Position numbers and translations under genes: made by a program
Shown: piece after piece, positions 9,431 to 18,079 of the stretch
Position numbering within the stretch: the first letter of the stretch is position 1
How the letters are laid out: the number at the start of each line of letters is the position of its first letter
Assembly: GCA_964484465.1 (NCBI GenBank)
Contig: CAZAFL010000021.1
Coordinates: 1 to 58,550, forward strand
Direction: 5' to 3'
Length of the DNA stretch: 58,550 bases
Origin: CAZAFL01 sp964484465
GTDB taxonomy: Bacteria; Bacteroidota; Ignavibacteria; UBA10030; SZUA-254
Notes under the pieces: generated by a model
The model's input: only the letters and a program-made list of their open reading frames with translations
What the model was told of the DNA's origin: nothing
Database searches by the model: none

Positions 9431-11134
9431 TTGCATCGATTTGTCTATCAGGTGATTGGAGGGATTATTCTCTCCATAACCTCTTTTTTTTGTGCCGGGC
9501 AGGTACTTCCATCAGGCGGCCCCGCAGATAAAACACCGCCGACAATTCTTTCATTCTATCCCACCTTTCGCGCTCTGCATTATCGGGATAACAAAATTCT
9601 GCTATCTTTCAACAAATATGTCGATAAACGCTCGTTGGAGGAATCTATTTTCATTTCCCCATCGCTGGGCGACCTGACGTTTGAGTGGGACGGTGAAGAC
9701 GTAGAAATACATTTCGCTGATTCATTGCGAACCCATACAACATATATTGTGACAATTGGAACAGATGTTGTCGACACGAGGTCACCAGCCAACCGCATGG
9801 CGAAAGCATTCGCCCTCCCATTTTCAACGGGGGAGAAGATTGATTCAGCATCGATTGCCGGAAAAGTATATGACGATAAACCGGAAGGGGTTATGGTGTT
9901 TGCGTACAGGACAAACGGCTCGAATCCGGATACACTCAACCCGACTCACACGAAACCGGACTACCTTACACAAACAGGAAAAGACGGTTCATTTATCCTT
10001 CCGTATCTGGCTTTCGGCAACTACCGGCTAATTACAGTCCGAGACGAATTTAAAAACCTTCTCTATGACCGGGAAACGGATAATTTTGGAGTATCTGTCG
10101 CTGACCTCGAATTAAATGATTCGACCCCTTCGATTTCAGGAATTCAATTTCTGATGACAAAAGAGGATACAACACCTCCGTTTTTATCAAGTGCACGACC
10201 GGTCGATCGCACGCATGTTCTCCTTCGGTTTAGTGAATCGATGGATACTTCCGGCCCCGCATTGCAACATATTGCTGTTGTCGATACGGCGAACAACGAG
10301 AGTTTGCCTATTTTCGACTTTTCTTTTACCGGAAGTTCCGGTCTCGATGCACAACTGGTCACATCTCCACTGGACAGCGCGAAAGGATACCGCATAACCC
10401 TTAAGGGTTTTCGCGATCATCATGGTAACGGCATGCCCGCTGATGCAGGTAAAGGTGTTTTCCCGGGAACCGGCAAACCGGATACAAGCAAACCGGTTAT
10501 CCAGGCTTCAATTATCGGTGATACGAGAAATGTACAAATCACAGACACGCTTCAGATTCTTTTTACTGAAGCAGTGCGGCAGTCAACGTTCGAGCACGGT
10601 TTTCATTTTTTGGATTCGGCAGGGAATAATGTCGATGGAATGTTTGCATGGAGGAATTCAGCGGCAGTGTCGTTCATTCCTTCCAAAGTATTATTATGGA
10701 GGGCTTCCTACAGGGTTAAGATAATACTCGATTCTCTGGAGGATTTTTCCGGAAATCACGTGAAGGATAGTGTATGGACGCTGGCACTTCAAACTGCTGA
10801 TGAAAAGAACTTCGGGAGTGTAAAAGGAATTGTTCTTGATGACTTCCAGCATGCCCCGGGAAAAATTTACATCAACATGATGGATATTGCCAGAAAAAAC
10901 TCGAAGCCGATGCTTGAAATTCTTGATCGACCGGGTCCGTTTGAATTTCACCGGGTTGCTGAAGGGAAATATTCCATGTTTGCCTTTTGTGACAGAGACA
11001 GCAATGGAGTCTATTCATTCGGCAGCGTTCAGCCGTTCACTTATTCTGAACGATTTGTCGTCTATCCGGATACGATTAAAGTTCGTGCCCGCTGGACGGT
11101 TGAAGGAGTGACGGTCCGGTTTAAGCGGTATTAG
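9431..11134 (+). CDS. Exported Ig-like (Big_5/SbsA-type) domain protein, probable lipoprotein
   Basis: The 567-residue protein starts at a TTG (stop at 9404 in the same frame; AAGAA about 11 bases upstream). After a hydrophobic leader a Cys is followed by AGQVLPSGGPADKTPP, which resembles the PTGGPKDxTPP sequence just after the lipid-bearing Cys in a widespread Bacteroidota Ig-like lipoprotein family. An SbsA-type Ig-like fold (about residues 35-135; LLSFNKYVDKRSLEESIFISP) follows, then a carboxypeptidase-regulatory-like segment and a further Ig-like repeat (TEAVRQSTFEHGF). The function is unknown; a surface or periplasmic structural role is inferred. The lipobox (TSFFC) is not canonical, so a plain signal peptide is possible. 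Confidence 0.75.
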   Translation: MHRFVYQVIGGIILSITSFFCAGQVLPSGGPADKTPPTILSFYPTFRALHYRDNKILLSFNKYVDKRSLEESIFISPSLGDLTFEWDGEDVEIHFADSLRTHTTYIVTIGTDVVDTRSPANRMAKAFALPFSTGEKIDSASIAGKVYDDKPEGVMVFAYRTNGSNPDTLNPTHTKPDYLTQTGKDGSFILPYLAFGNYRLITVRDEFKNLLYDRETDNFGVSVADLELNDSTPSISGIQFLMTKEDTTPPFLSSARPVDRTHVLLRFSESMDTSGPALQHIAVVDTANNESLPIFDFSFTGSSGLDAQLVTSPLDSAKGYRITLKGFRDHHGNGMPADAGKGVFPGTGKPDTSKPVIQASIIGDTRNVQITDTLQILFTEAVRQSTFEHGFHFLDSAGNNVDGMFAWRNSAAVSFIPSKVLLWRASYRVKIILDSLEDFSGNHVKDSVWTLALQTADEKNFGSVKGIVLDDFQHAPGKIYINMMDIARKNSKPMLEILDRPGPFEFHRVAEGKYSMFAFCDRDSNGVYSFGSVQPFTYSERFVVYPDTIKVRARWTVEGVTVRFKRY

Positions 11135-11676
11135 CGGTGCTGGTCGAGCGGTTTCTCCGGCTCAATCTGAACATCGGGAGGTTTCGGTGGCGGGTTTTTT
11201 AAGACATTATCGGGTACGATCCATGCATCCTTGTAGCCTTCAGTCACCAATTTTTTCAGGATAATTGTTGCGGCAAGACGGTTCGGAAAATTTCCAACAC
11301 GGACTTTATAATATGGTGAGTCATAGGTGAGGTACACCCATTCGCCCGAAAGGCCGTTTTCTACAGAATCTTTAATACTGTTGGCTTCATCGATGTCCTG
11401 AGTAAGAAGCACCTGAACGCGGAAGCCGGGGATTGTCTCCGGGACTGCTGTCACTAGAAGGGAGGGGCCCTCAAGGTTGTCGTGTAGCTTCTTTTCCTCT
11501 TCCTGAATAATGGCTACATCAATCTCGTACTCGGTGGGGTCAAATGTTTTTTCGTATTTGGCAAGGAAATTTTTCCTTGTCATTTGTTGCTGTACGGGTT
11601 TTTCGGTTTCCCGGGTACTGTTGCATCCGGTACAGAAAAAAAGTATCGATACGATGGAAATGAAGACACATTTCAT
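11131..11676 (-). CDS. SPOR-domain lipoprotein (second of a tandem pair)
   Basis: The frame is open to 11814, but the ATG at 11674-11676 gives a clean lipoprotein signal (MKCVFISIVSILFFCTGC) and a 181-residue product starting 7 bases after the stop of the preceding SPOR gene. The C-terminal half is a SPOR domain (about residues 103-170: GFRVQVLLTQDIDEA through YYKVRVGNF and AWIVPD). SPOR domains bind glycan strands lacking stem peptides, typically at division sites. It has little sequence similarity to its neighbour outside the SPOR core. It converges on the Ig-like protein gene, overlapping its last 4 bases. Confidence 0.88.
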   Translation of the reverse strand: MKCVFISIVSILFFCTGCNSTRETEKPVQQQMTRKNFLAKYEKTFDPTEYEIDVAIIQEEEKKLHDNLEGPSLLVTAVPETIPGFRVQVLLTQDIDEANSIKDSVENGLSGEWVYLTYDSPYYKVRVGNFPNRLAATIILKKLVTEGYKDAWIVPDNVLKNPPPKPPDVQIEPEKPLDQHR

Positions 11677-11683
11677 TCCCGGT

Positions 11684-12202
11684 TTATTTCTGAATGTTTT
11701 CCTTAACCCATGCATCGTTATAATCACCCGGATATTTTGAGGCAATATCATCACGGAATTTTCTCGCGTCTTCTCTCGTCGAAAAGCTTCCCACCAGCAC
11801 CTTGAATAAACCATCCGTTTTATCGCTGATTGTCATTACCGTGGTGCCAAAACGTTCCTTGGCAAGAGACGCTGCACGGTTGGCATTCTCGTCTGTTTTA
11901 TAAGCGCCGATTTGTACCGAAAAATTTCCCATTGACGCGGCGGTCGTCGCTGTATTCTGGTCGAGCGACTTGGTTTCGTATGTCGGTTTAGCATTTGTCT
12001 GTACATTGACGACATTGACAGTATCGACTTTGGAAGTTGTTACCGACTGGTCTGCCTTGCCGGAATTATCCGCTGGTTTTTGAGTGGTGGTTGAAGGCGT
12101 GCTCTCTTTTTGCTGTGTACTTTCGTTTGATGAGCCGCAACCGAACAATAGAAGCAAACTGAAGCTGCAGATGATGATGAACGACCATGCTATAGGTTTC
12201 AT
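11684..12202 (-). CDS. SPOR-domain lipoprotein (first of a tandem pair)
   Basis: The 172-residue product has a lipoprotein signal with lipobox LLFGC (Cys about 22), a Ser/Thr/Gln-rich linker of about 70 residues, and a C-terminal SPOR domain (NFSVQIGAYKTDENA through LFKVLVGSFSTREDARKFRDDI). It is predicted to be outer-membrane anchored and to bind denuded peptidoglycan. The gene lies 24 bases after the deoC stop and 7 bases before a second SPOR lipoprotein, so the three genes may share the deoC promoter. Confidence 0.9.
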   Translation of the reverse strand: MKPIAWSFIIICSFSLLLLFGCGSSNESTQQKESTPSTTTQKPADNSGKADQSVTTSKVDTVNVVNVQTNAKPTYETKSLDQNTATTAASMGNFSVQIGAYKTDENANRAASLAKERFGTTVMTISDKTDGLFKVLVGSFSTREDARKFRDDIASKYPGDYNDAWVKENIQK

Positions 12203-12226
12203 ACGTCCCTCGGATTGTTATGTTCG

Positions 12227-13120
12227 TTAATACCCTTGAGAGGGTTTTGATGTTTCAGTTTTTTTACTTTCTCCGTTGCCGCCGATTATTTTCACGCTGG
12301 CACTCGCTCCGATCCGGTCGGCTCCGCTGGCGACCAGGGCAAGAGCATCCTCGCGCGTTCTTACACCCCCTGAAGCTTTTACACCCATTGCCGACCCGAC
12401 AACTTTACGCATGAGAGAGATATCGCCGACCGTTGCTCCCCCTTTGGCGAACCCTGTTGAGGTCTTCACGAAATCTGCTCCCGCCTGTTTTGCAAGGATA
12501 CAGCCTTTGATTTTCTCTTCGTCTGTCAGAAGTCCTGTTTCAAGAATCACTTTTGTTAACGCTCGGTAGCGTCGCGCAGTAGTAACTACCGCAAATATAT
12601 CATTTTCCACATAGTCATACTCGCCCGATTTAAGCATACCGACGTTGATGACCATATCCAATTCTTTTGCACCATCCCTGAGGGCGTGTTCCCCTTCAAA
12701 TGTCTTGGCGGCAGTCGAAGTTGCGCCCAGCGGAAACCCAATGACTGTGCAAACTTTCACAGCAGTATCGCGCAATAATTTTGAGCACAATGAAACATAA
12801 CATGGGTTAATACATACACTTGCAAAATTATATTTCTGGGCTTCCCGACATAACTGCGTGATCTGCTCTTTTGTCGCCTCTGGTTTAAGAAGGGTGTGGT
12901 CAATCATCCCTGCCAGTTCATTTTCAACACCTCCTGCGGCATCAATGCCAATGCCGGCAGTGATTCTCGAAGCCCCGTTATGGACAATGTTTTTAACACC
13001 CTCACGATTGTGAATAACGCATAGGCCGTCGCTGCAGGTTCCATCAGAACAGCAGGAATGACTTCCGGATTGTTGTTTCAGGGCGGATTGTACGATCCGG
13101 TCAACTTCTTTCTGATTCAT
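12227..13120 (-). CDS. deoC: Deoxyribose-phosphate aldolase with N-terminal Cys-rich extension
   Basis: DERA cleaves 2-deoxyribose-5-phosphate to glyceraldehyde-3-phosphate and acetaldehyde. The catalytic domain (about residues 69-280) shows IDHTLLKPEAT, KELDMVIN (Asp155), the Schiff-base lysine Lys219 in FVKTSTGF and Lys248 in VKASGGVR. The protein is 297 residues against about 220-260 for ordinary DeoC. The extra about 65 N-terminal residues begin with a short amphipathic helix (NQKEVDRIVQSALKQQ), followed by a Cys-rich linker (Cys23, 24, 29, 34). A GGAG 5 bases before the ATG at 13118-13120 supports the long start. It is preceded by a good promoter and followed by two SPOR lipoprotein genes. 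The extension resembles microcompartment encapsulation peptides (see findings). Confidence 0.95.
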   Translation of the reverse strand: MNQKEVDRIVQSALKQQSGSHSCCSDGTCSDGLCVIHNREGVKNIVHNGASRITAGIGIDAAGGVENELAGMIDHTLLKPEATKEQITQLCREAQKYNFASVCINPCYVSLCSKLLRDTAVKVCTVIGFPLGATSTAAKTFEGEHALRDGAKELDMVINVGMLKSGEYDYVENDIFAVVTTARRYRALTKVILETGLLTDEEKIKGCILAKQAGADFVKTSTGFAKGGATVGDISLMRKVVGSAMGVKASGGVRTREDALALVASGADRIGASASVKIIGGNGESKKTETSKPSQGY

Positions 13121-13158
13121 TCGTGCTCCACAAATTCATAATCCTTTATTTTCACTTT

Positions 13159-13186
13159 AATATACTATTTTTCGATACATAATCAA
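13159..13186 (-). promoter_or_regulatory. Promoter of deoC
   Basis: On the minus strand TTGATT (13181-13186) and TATATT (13159-13164) are separated by 16 bases, placing the start about 32 bases before the deoC ATG. The sequence matches the pattern seen before several other genes in this window. Confidence 0.6.
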
Positions 13187-13295
13187 ATGTATGCTTGCTT
13201 TCCGGAGCACGCGAAATTTCTTTTTTCTTCAAATTGTTGAATCTCTTGCTATTTTTCCGTAAGTTTTCATCAGGTGATGATGAAAATCTATCTCC

Positions 13296-13859
13296 ATGCT
13301 TTCTGACATAGTAAAGAAATATCTCTTGAACGTTGCACGGAATTCGATTGAGGCAGTTGTAAAAAAAGGTGATTTACCGGAAATTGACCTCTCCTCTCCT
13401 GAATTACGGCAGAACCGCGGAGCTTTTGTGACACTCCATGAAGGGGGGGAATTACGGGGCTGTATCGGATATACGGAAGCAGTGAAGCCGCTTGGCGAAA
13501 CTGTCCGCGAAGTAGCGGTAAAAGCGGCGATGGAAGACCCCCGTTTCGCCGCTGTCTCAGAAGATGAACTGCCATATATTAAAATTGAGATTTCGGTACT
13601 ATCCCCGATGAAGTTTGTTAAGAACATTGAGGAAATCGAAATCGGCAAACACGGAATTATGATCGAATTGAAAAATTTCCGCGGTCTCTTATTACCCCAG
13701 GTTCCCGAAGAATATGGCTGGGATAGAGATACATTTCTGGAACAGACTGCCCGTAAAGCAGGGCTACCTCCAAACGCGTGGAAATATACGGAAACAAAAA
13801 TCTCCATCTTCACGGCAGAAATATTCAGTGAGCACTCATCGGAAACGGTGCACAAATGA
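13296..13859 (+). CDS. amrA: AMMECR1-domain protein (AmmeMemoRadiSam system protein A)
   Basis: The 187-residue protein is a full-length AMMECR1 domain, with the diagnostic LRGCIGY motif (about residues 53-59), PLGETVREVAVKAAMEDPRF and a C-terminal LLPQVPEEYGWDRDTFLEQTARKAG segment. The family is conserved from archaea to humans. In bacteria it is often encoded beside a MEMO-family protein and a radical-SAM protein, a set whose biochemical role is not settled. Here the MEMO gene follows 27 bases downstream, but no radical-SAM gene is in the window. A weak promoter-like TTGAAT-N17-TAAGTT lies just upstream. Confidence 0.93.
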   Translation: MLSDIVKKYLLNVARNSIEAVVKKGDLPEIDLSSPELRQNRGAFVTLHEGGELRGCIGYTEAVKPLGETVREVAVKAAMEDPRFAAVSEDELPYIKIEISVLSPMKFVKNIEEIEIGKHGIMIELKNFRGLLLPQVPEEYGWDRDTFLEQTARKAGLPPNAWKYTETKISIFTAEIFSEHSSETVHK

Positions 13860-13886
13860 ACAGATTATTCCCGGACTGACGTCGGT

Positions 13887-14720
13887 ATGCTTTCAGGTCC
13901 TATCCGCTCTCCAGTCGTTGCAGGAATGTTTTATCCTGAGGAACCCCAGAAACTCAACAGTACAATCGAACTGCTTCTCTCAGATGTTTCAAAAAAAAAT
14001 CTCAACGGATCTCTGGTTGCTCTGATCGCACCCCATGCAGGGTATCAGTATTCCGGTATGACTGCTGCGAACGGTTATGTCCTGCTGAAAAACCGCCGGT
14101 TTGATTGCGTTGTTATCGTTTCGCCGAGCCATCGAGAATATTTTAACGGCATTTCGGTTTATCAAGGGTCAGCATACAGGACGCCGCTCGGCGACATGCC
14201 TGTAGACGATGCACTCCGTGAACAACTGGCGGATGGGGAGACAACCATCGAGATTTCCGAGCGCGGACATCATCAGGAACATGCGGTCGAGGTTCAGTTA
14301 CCGTTTATTCAGAAAGTTCTCGGAGAAACTAGGATTTTACCCATTGTCATGGGGGACCAGTGTCGTGAATATTGCTTTCATCTTGGAACGAAGCTTTCGA
14401 AAATATTGAAAGGGACAAATACATTATTGGTTGCAAGTACCGACCTTTCGCATTATCATCCATATGCCATTGCAAAGGCTCTGGATAAAATCATCATTTC
14501 CGATATTGAACGGTTTGATTTCAATAAGGTGATGGATGACCTTGAAGCCGAGCGGACTGAGGCATGCGGCGGCGGGCCGACCGTTGCTGTTCTCATCGCT
14601 GCTTCCCGGCTGGGGGCGAACCGCGTCAAAATTTTGCACCATTGCAATTCCGGAGATGTCACCGGCGACCATGGCCGCGTGGTTGGATATATGTCTGCTG
14701 CTGTTCTGCGCACAAATTGA
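13887..14720 (+). CDS. amrB: MEMO1-family protein (AmmeMemoRadiSam system protein B)
   Basis: The 277-residue product matches the MEMO family: N-terminal IRSPVVAGMFYPEEP, then APHAGYQYSG with the conserved His, ERGHHQEHAVEVQLPF (His residues of the putative metal site), STDLSHYHPY and CGGGPTVAVL. The fold is related to class III extradiol dioxygenases, and metal binding is known for some members. It follows the AMMECR1 gene and precedes a DUF2520 gene by 6 bases. The catalytic function is unknown. Confidence 0.95.
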   Translation: MLSGPIRSPVVAGMFYPEEPQKLNSTIELLLSDVSKKNLNGSLVALIAPHAGYQYSGMTAANGYVLLKNRRFDCVVIVSPSHREYFNGISVYQGSAYRTPLGDMPVDDALREQLADGETTIEISERGHHQEHAVEVQLPFIQKVLGETRILPIVMGDQCREYCFHLGTKLSKILKGTNTLLVASTDLSHYHPYAIAKALDKIIISDIERFDFNKVMDDLEAERTEACGGGPTVAVLIAASRLGANRVKILHHCNSGDVTGDHGRVVGYMSAAVLRTN

Positions 14721-14726
14721 AGGATC

Positions 14727-15665
14727 ATGCCCTCCACAAAATATCCGGGTGTTTCGATTATCGGCGCCGGAACGGTCGGCTCGACGCTTGCGCGTTCATT
14801 GTTTGAGCAGGGATATCCCATCGTCAGCATCGTTAACCGAACGGCGCAGCCTGCAATCAGCCTGGCAAAATCGGTCAAGTGCAAAAAAGTTTCGACGCAG
14901 GTCGCAGATGTAGATACCAGGTCGGAAATAATCATTATCGCCACCACGGACGGTGAACTTCAGGAAGTTGTGAAACAGCTTGCCAATGCGCGCAGATTGA
15001 AGTTTGGGAAGTTATTTGTCGTGCATACATCGGGGGTTCATTCTTCGGCAGTTCTAGAACCGCTGAAAAAAAAAGGAGCCGGCGTAGCATCGCTTCACCC
15101 GATCCAGACATTTCCCTCGTCACAGCGCGCAACAGAATTGAAATCAAAGCTCAAAGGTATTTTTTTTGGCATTGAAGGAGAACAGGCGGAAATCGCAAAG
15201 GCAGAGAGACTTATTAAGGATTTGGGCGGACACGCCGTGGTCATCACGCAGGACATGAAACCGTTGTATCATGTCGCATGCGTTTTTGCATCGGGATTTT
15301 TGGTTGTCATTCTTAATATTATCAATGAGATTTCCGGACAGTTGAAGCTGAAGGCATCGTGGGCGGAAGTATTCGGTCCGCTCATGACGACGGCAATGGA
15401 AAATGCAATTCATGGCCCGGTTGCAGATGCATTGACAGGTCCGATTATCCGAAAAGATACCGCTACTATCGACCTGCATTTAAAAACTCTTGCAAAGTAT
15501 GCGCCACAATTTTTGGCGATATATACCGTTAACGGAATAGAAACGGCGCGCGTTGCCAAGGAACATGGTTTTATTGCCGAACAGGAATTCCATGAACTCA
15601 TCAGGAAATTCAGAACATTTGTTAAGACAGCAACATTCACAAAAAAATCCAAGGTGAACGGTTGA
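14727..15665 (+). CDS. Rossmann-fold DUF2520 protein (dehydrogenase-like)
   Basis: The 312-residue protein has an N-terminal NAD(P)-binding Rossmann domain (VSIIGAGTVGSTLARSL, about residues 9-25) and a helical C-terminal DUF2520 domain. The middle contains HTSGVHSSAVL and ASLHPIQTFP, both typical of this family, which is related to pyrroline-5-carboxylate reductase and 6-phosphogluconate dehydrogenase folds. No substrate is known. It begins 6 bases after the MEMO gene and its TGA overlaps the TTG start of the next gene, so the block is probably co-transcribed. Confidence 0.88.
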   Translation: MPSTKYPGVSIIGAGTVGSTLARSLFEQGYPIVSIVNRTAQPAISLAKSVKCKKVSTQVADVDTRSEIIIIATTDGELQEVVKQLANARRLKFGKLFVVHTSGVHSSAVLEPLKKKGAGVASLHPIQTFPSSQRATELKSKLKGIFFGIEGEQAEIAKAERLIKDLGGHAVVITQDMKPLYHVACVFASGFLVVILNIINEISGQLKLKASWAEVFGPLMTTAMENAIHGPVADALTGPIIRKDTATIDLHLKTLAKYAPQFLAIYTVNGIETARVAKEHGFIAEQEFHELIRKFRTFVKTATFTKKSKVNG

Positions 15666-16726
15666 AAGCTCTCATTGCAAGCGGCGGCCGCGGAACACGC
15701 TTACGCCCTCTTACGCATACAAAAAATAAGCACCTTCTTCCGATAGCGAATAAACCGATCCTGCATTACGCTATCGAAGCAACGGTCGAAGCGGGGATTC
15801 GACAGATCGGCATTGTTTATAATGCCGACAGCAATGAGGTACGACAGGCAATCGGAAACGGGAAGCAATGGGGGGTGAAAATTACCTATATCCCGCAACA
15901 GACTCCAATGGGGCTCGCGCATGTCGTGAAGATTTCGGAAAAATTTATCGGCAAGGACGATTTTATTTTTTATCTCGGGGATAATATGGTCGTCGGTGGC
16001 ATCAGGCGATTCATTGATGAGTTTGAGAAAAGTAAGTGCAATTGCTTTCTTACACTTGCAAAAGTAAAAGACCCTGAACGGTTCGGTGTTCCCGAGATCA
16101 GGAAAGGAAAAATCATCCGGGTCGAGGAAAAACCGAAGAAGCCAAAGAGTCAGTATGCCGTCGCCGGAATTTATATTTATGACCGGCATATTTTCGAAGC
16201 CGTAAAAAAAATCAAACCGAGCAGGAGAGGGGAACTGGAGATATCCGATGCACATCAATACCTGATCGACAAAGGATATACCATCGGGTTCAGCGAAATC
16301 ACCGGATGGTGGAAGGACACCGGAAAACCGTCAGATATTCTGGAAGCAAACCGGCTCGTCCTCGATAGCCTTCAACCTCATCATGACGGAAGCGTCGATA
16401 AACACTCGACCGTATCCGGAAAAGTCGTGATCGGAGAAGGAGCGAAAATTGTTAACAGTGTTGTCCGGGGTCCTGCAATCATCGGGAAACATTGTATCAT
16501 CGAGAATGCGTACATCGGACCCTTCACTTCGATAGGGGACAATTGTGAAATTCGTCAGGCTGAAGTCGAGTACAGCATCTTGCTGCAGGACTGTAAAGTC
16601 CTTAATGTGAAGATCCGGATAGAAGGGAGTCTCCTCGGCAACGAGGTTGAAATTGTGGAAGCTGACGGTAAACCGCATGTTCACCGGTTTATGATCGGAG
16701 ATCAGAGTAGAGTGGAAGTTGTATAG
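15662..16726 (+). CDS. Sugar-1-phosphate nucleotidyltransferase, long RmlA/StrD-like form
   Basis: The 354-residue enzyme has an N-terminal nucleotidyltransferase domain with the signature GGRGTRLRPLT, KHLLPIANKPI, the metal-binding YLGDN and VEEKP, and a C-terminal left-handed beta-helix (hexapeptide repeats from about residue 245: GSVDKHSTVSGKVVIGEGAKI). This is the long glucose-1-phosphate thymidylyltransferase type, which makes dTDP-glucose or a related activated sugar. Translation starts at TTG 15662 overlapping the previous stop (TTGA). No rmlB/C/D genes are in the window, so the exact nucleotide and sugar are inferred. Confidence 0.88.
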   Translation: MKALIASGGRGTRLRPLTHTKNKHLLPIANKPILHYAIEATVEAGIRQIGIVYNADSNEVRQAIGNGKQWGVKITYIPQQTPMGLAHVVKISEKFIGKDDFIFYLGDNMVVGGIRRFIDEFEKSKCNCFLTLAKVKDPERFGVPEIRKGKIIRVEEKPKKPKSQYAVAGIYIYDRHIFEAVKKIKPSRRGELEISDAHQYLIDKGYTIGFSEITGWWKDTGKPSDILEANRLVLDSLQPHHDGSVDKHSTVSGKVVIGEGAKIVNSVVRGPAIIGKHCIIENAYIGPFTSIGDNCEIRQAEVEYSILLQDCKVLNVKIRIEGSLLGNEVEIVEADGKPHVHRFMIGDQSRVEVV

Positions 16727-16809
16727 TTCCATAGGTGAAATGGAAGGAGCAAGAAAATATACTAATTACTACCTACTAACCCCGCCATGCAACTCAAATA
16801 TTTCACGAG

Positions 16810-17598
16810 ATGAAAATGAGCCATCAGACAATTCTATTTTCCGTCAAGGATCGACTTGCATTTGTCACGATCAATCGTCCCGATAAGCTGAACGCCTTAA
16901 ATGCAGAATGCAAAAGAGAGTTGAAAGAGGTTTTTACTTCCGTCAAAAACAATCATGATATCGATGTCGTCATTCTCACCGGTGCGGGTGAAAAGGCATT
17001 TGTCGCCGGGACGGATATCGGCGAACTGATTTCACTGAACGCCGAAACCGGAAGAGAAGCGGCAGAAGGCGGACAATCAGTATTCGATATGGTGCAGCAT
17101 CTCGGGAAGCCTGTAATTGCCGCTGTCAACGGTTATGCGCTGGGGGGCGGGTGTGAGCTGGCTCTCGCCTGTCATCTCAGGGTTGCCTCGGAACATGCAA
17201 TATTCGGTCAGCCGGAGGTGAACCTTGGCCTGATTCCGGGATACGGCGGTACGCAAAGACTTCCGCGCACTATCGGGTTCGGTAAAGCTGCGGAAATGAT
17301 CCTGACCGGCAATTCAATCAATGCGCAGGAAGCGTCGCGTATTGGGCTTGTGAACAAAGTAGTTCCGCAAGCAGAATTGTTATCCTCTGCGGAGTCGATG
17401 GCGCGGACAATGATGAGCAAAGGGCAGCTTGCCATTCGCATGTCGCTCAAAGCTATCAATGCTGCGATGGAACTTCCGCTCAGTGAAGGGCTCAAAGTGG
17501 AGGCGACACTCTTCGGCGAATGTTGCAGTACGGAAGATGCCAAAGAAGGCATCGGCGCATTTCTTCAGAAACGGAAGCCGGTGTTCAAGGGGAAATGA
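16810..17598 (+). CDS. Enoyl-CoA hydratase/isomerase (crotonase) family protein
   Basis: The 262-residue protein is a standard crotonase. Oxyanion-hole segments are AFVAGTDI and GYALGGGCELAL, and both catalytic glutamates of enoyl-CoA hydratase are present: Glu116 (GGGCEL) and Glu136 (GQPEVNLG), before IPGYGGTQRLPR. It probably hydrates short-chain enoyl-CoA in fatty-acid or amino-acid degradation. Position 68 is Thr (GTDI), where the second crotonase of the window has Ala (GADI). It precedes two unknown exported proteins by only a few bases; the functional link is unclear. Confidence 0.9.
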   Translation: MKMSHQTILFSVKDRLAFVTINRPDKLNALNAECKRELKEVFTSVKNNHDIDVVILTGAGEKAFVAGTDIGELISLNAETGREAAEGGQSVFDMVQHLGKPVIAAVNGYALGGGCELALACHLRVASEHAIFGQPEVNLGLIPGYGGTQRLPRTIGFGKAAEMILTGNSINAQEASRIGLVNKVVPQAELLSSAESMARTMMSKGQLAIRMSLKAINAAMELPLSEGLKVEATLFGECCSTEDAKEGIGAFLQKRKPVFKGK

Positions 17599-17602
17599 AC
17601 GT

Positions 17603-18079
17603 TTGAAATTTGAAAAGGGAGTTTTTTTTCGTTTATTACTTTCGGCAGTGCTCGCCTCTGTTGCATTGGGCATTTTTTTATTGAACAGGACTGCTTTCGA
17701 GAAGTCGTCGATACAACAGAAGGAAGCAACAAGCGGGATATTGAACAGTGTCGATAAAGATGTGGATTCGGTACTTGTTCATTTTGGCGTTGAGAAGGGA
17801 TGGATTCAGAAGCGGAATATCTCTCTCCCCAATTCGGCGGAGACCCGGATTGAACGACGTGTAACAATTCCCCCGTCAATCCCAAGTGTGCAAATAAATC
17901 TCTCGCTCAATGCCATGGCACACCGGTACAGCGGAAGAGCTATTGCAACGGAAAACCTCAGGGAAAACTCAGTCGTCATCCATATTGAGGTGGAAAAAAG
18001 GATCGTGGAGACGATCATCCTCATCCTGAGAACAGATTTAAAACGCGGGGGACGCAAGGGTGCGCAAATCAACATATAA
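17603..18079 (+). CDS. Uncharacterised membrane-anchored protein
   Basis: The frame is open from 17429, but the part before 17603 overlaps the crotonase. A TTG at 17603, 4 bases after its stop, gives a 158-residue protein beginning KFEKGVFFRLLLSAVLASV, a single N-terminal membrane segment (about 8-26), then a soluble periplasmic domain of about 130 residues rich in beta-type sequence. No known family was recognised. Its last 20 bases overlap the next gene, which is also exported, so the two may work together. Confidence 0.6.
   Translation: MKFEKGVFFRLLLSAVLASVALGIFLLNRTAFEKSSIQQKEATSGILNSVDKDVDSVLVHFGVEKGWIQKRNISLPNSAETRIERRVTIPPSIPSVQINLSLNAMAHRYSGRAIATENLRENSVVIHIEVEKRIVETIILILRTDLKRGGRKGAQINI

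Noticed and set aside
13229..13855. Minus-strand 208-codon frame opposite AMMECR1
   Set aside because: The plus-strand frame is a full AMMECR1 protein; the minus frame is its shadow.
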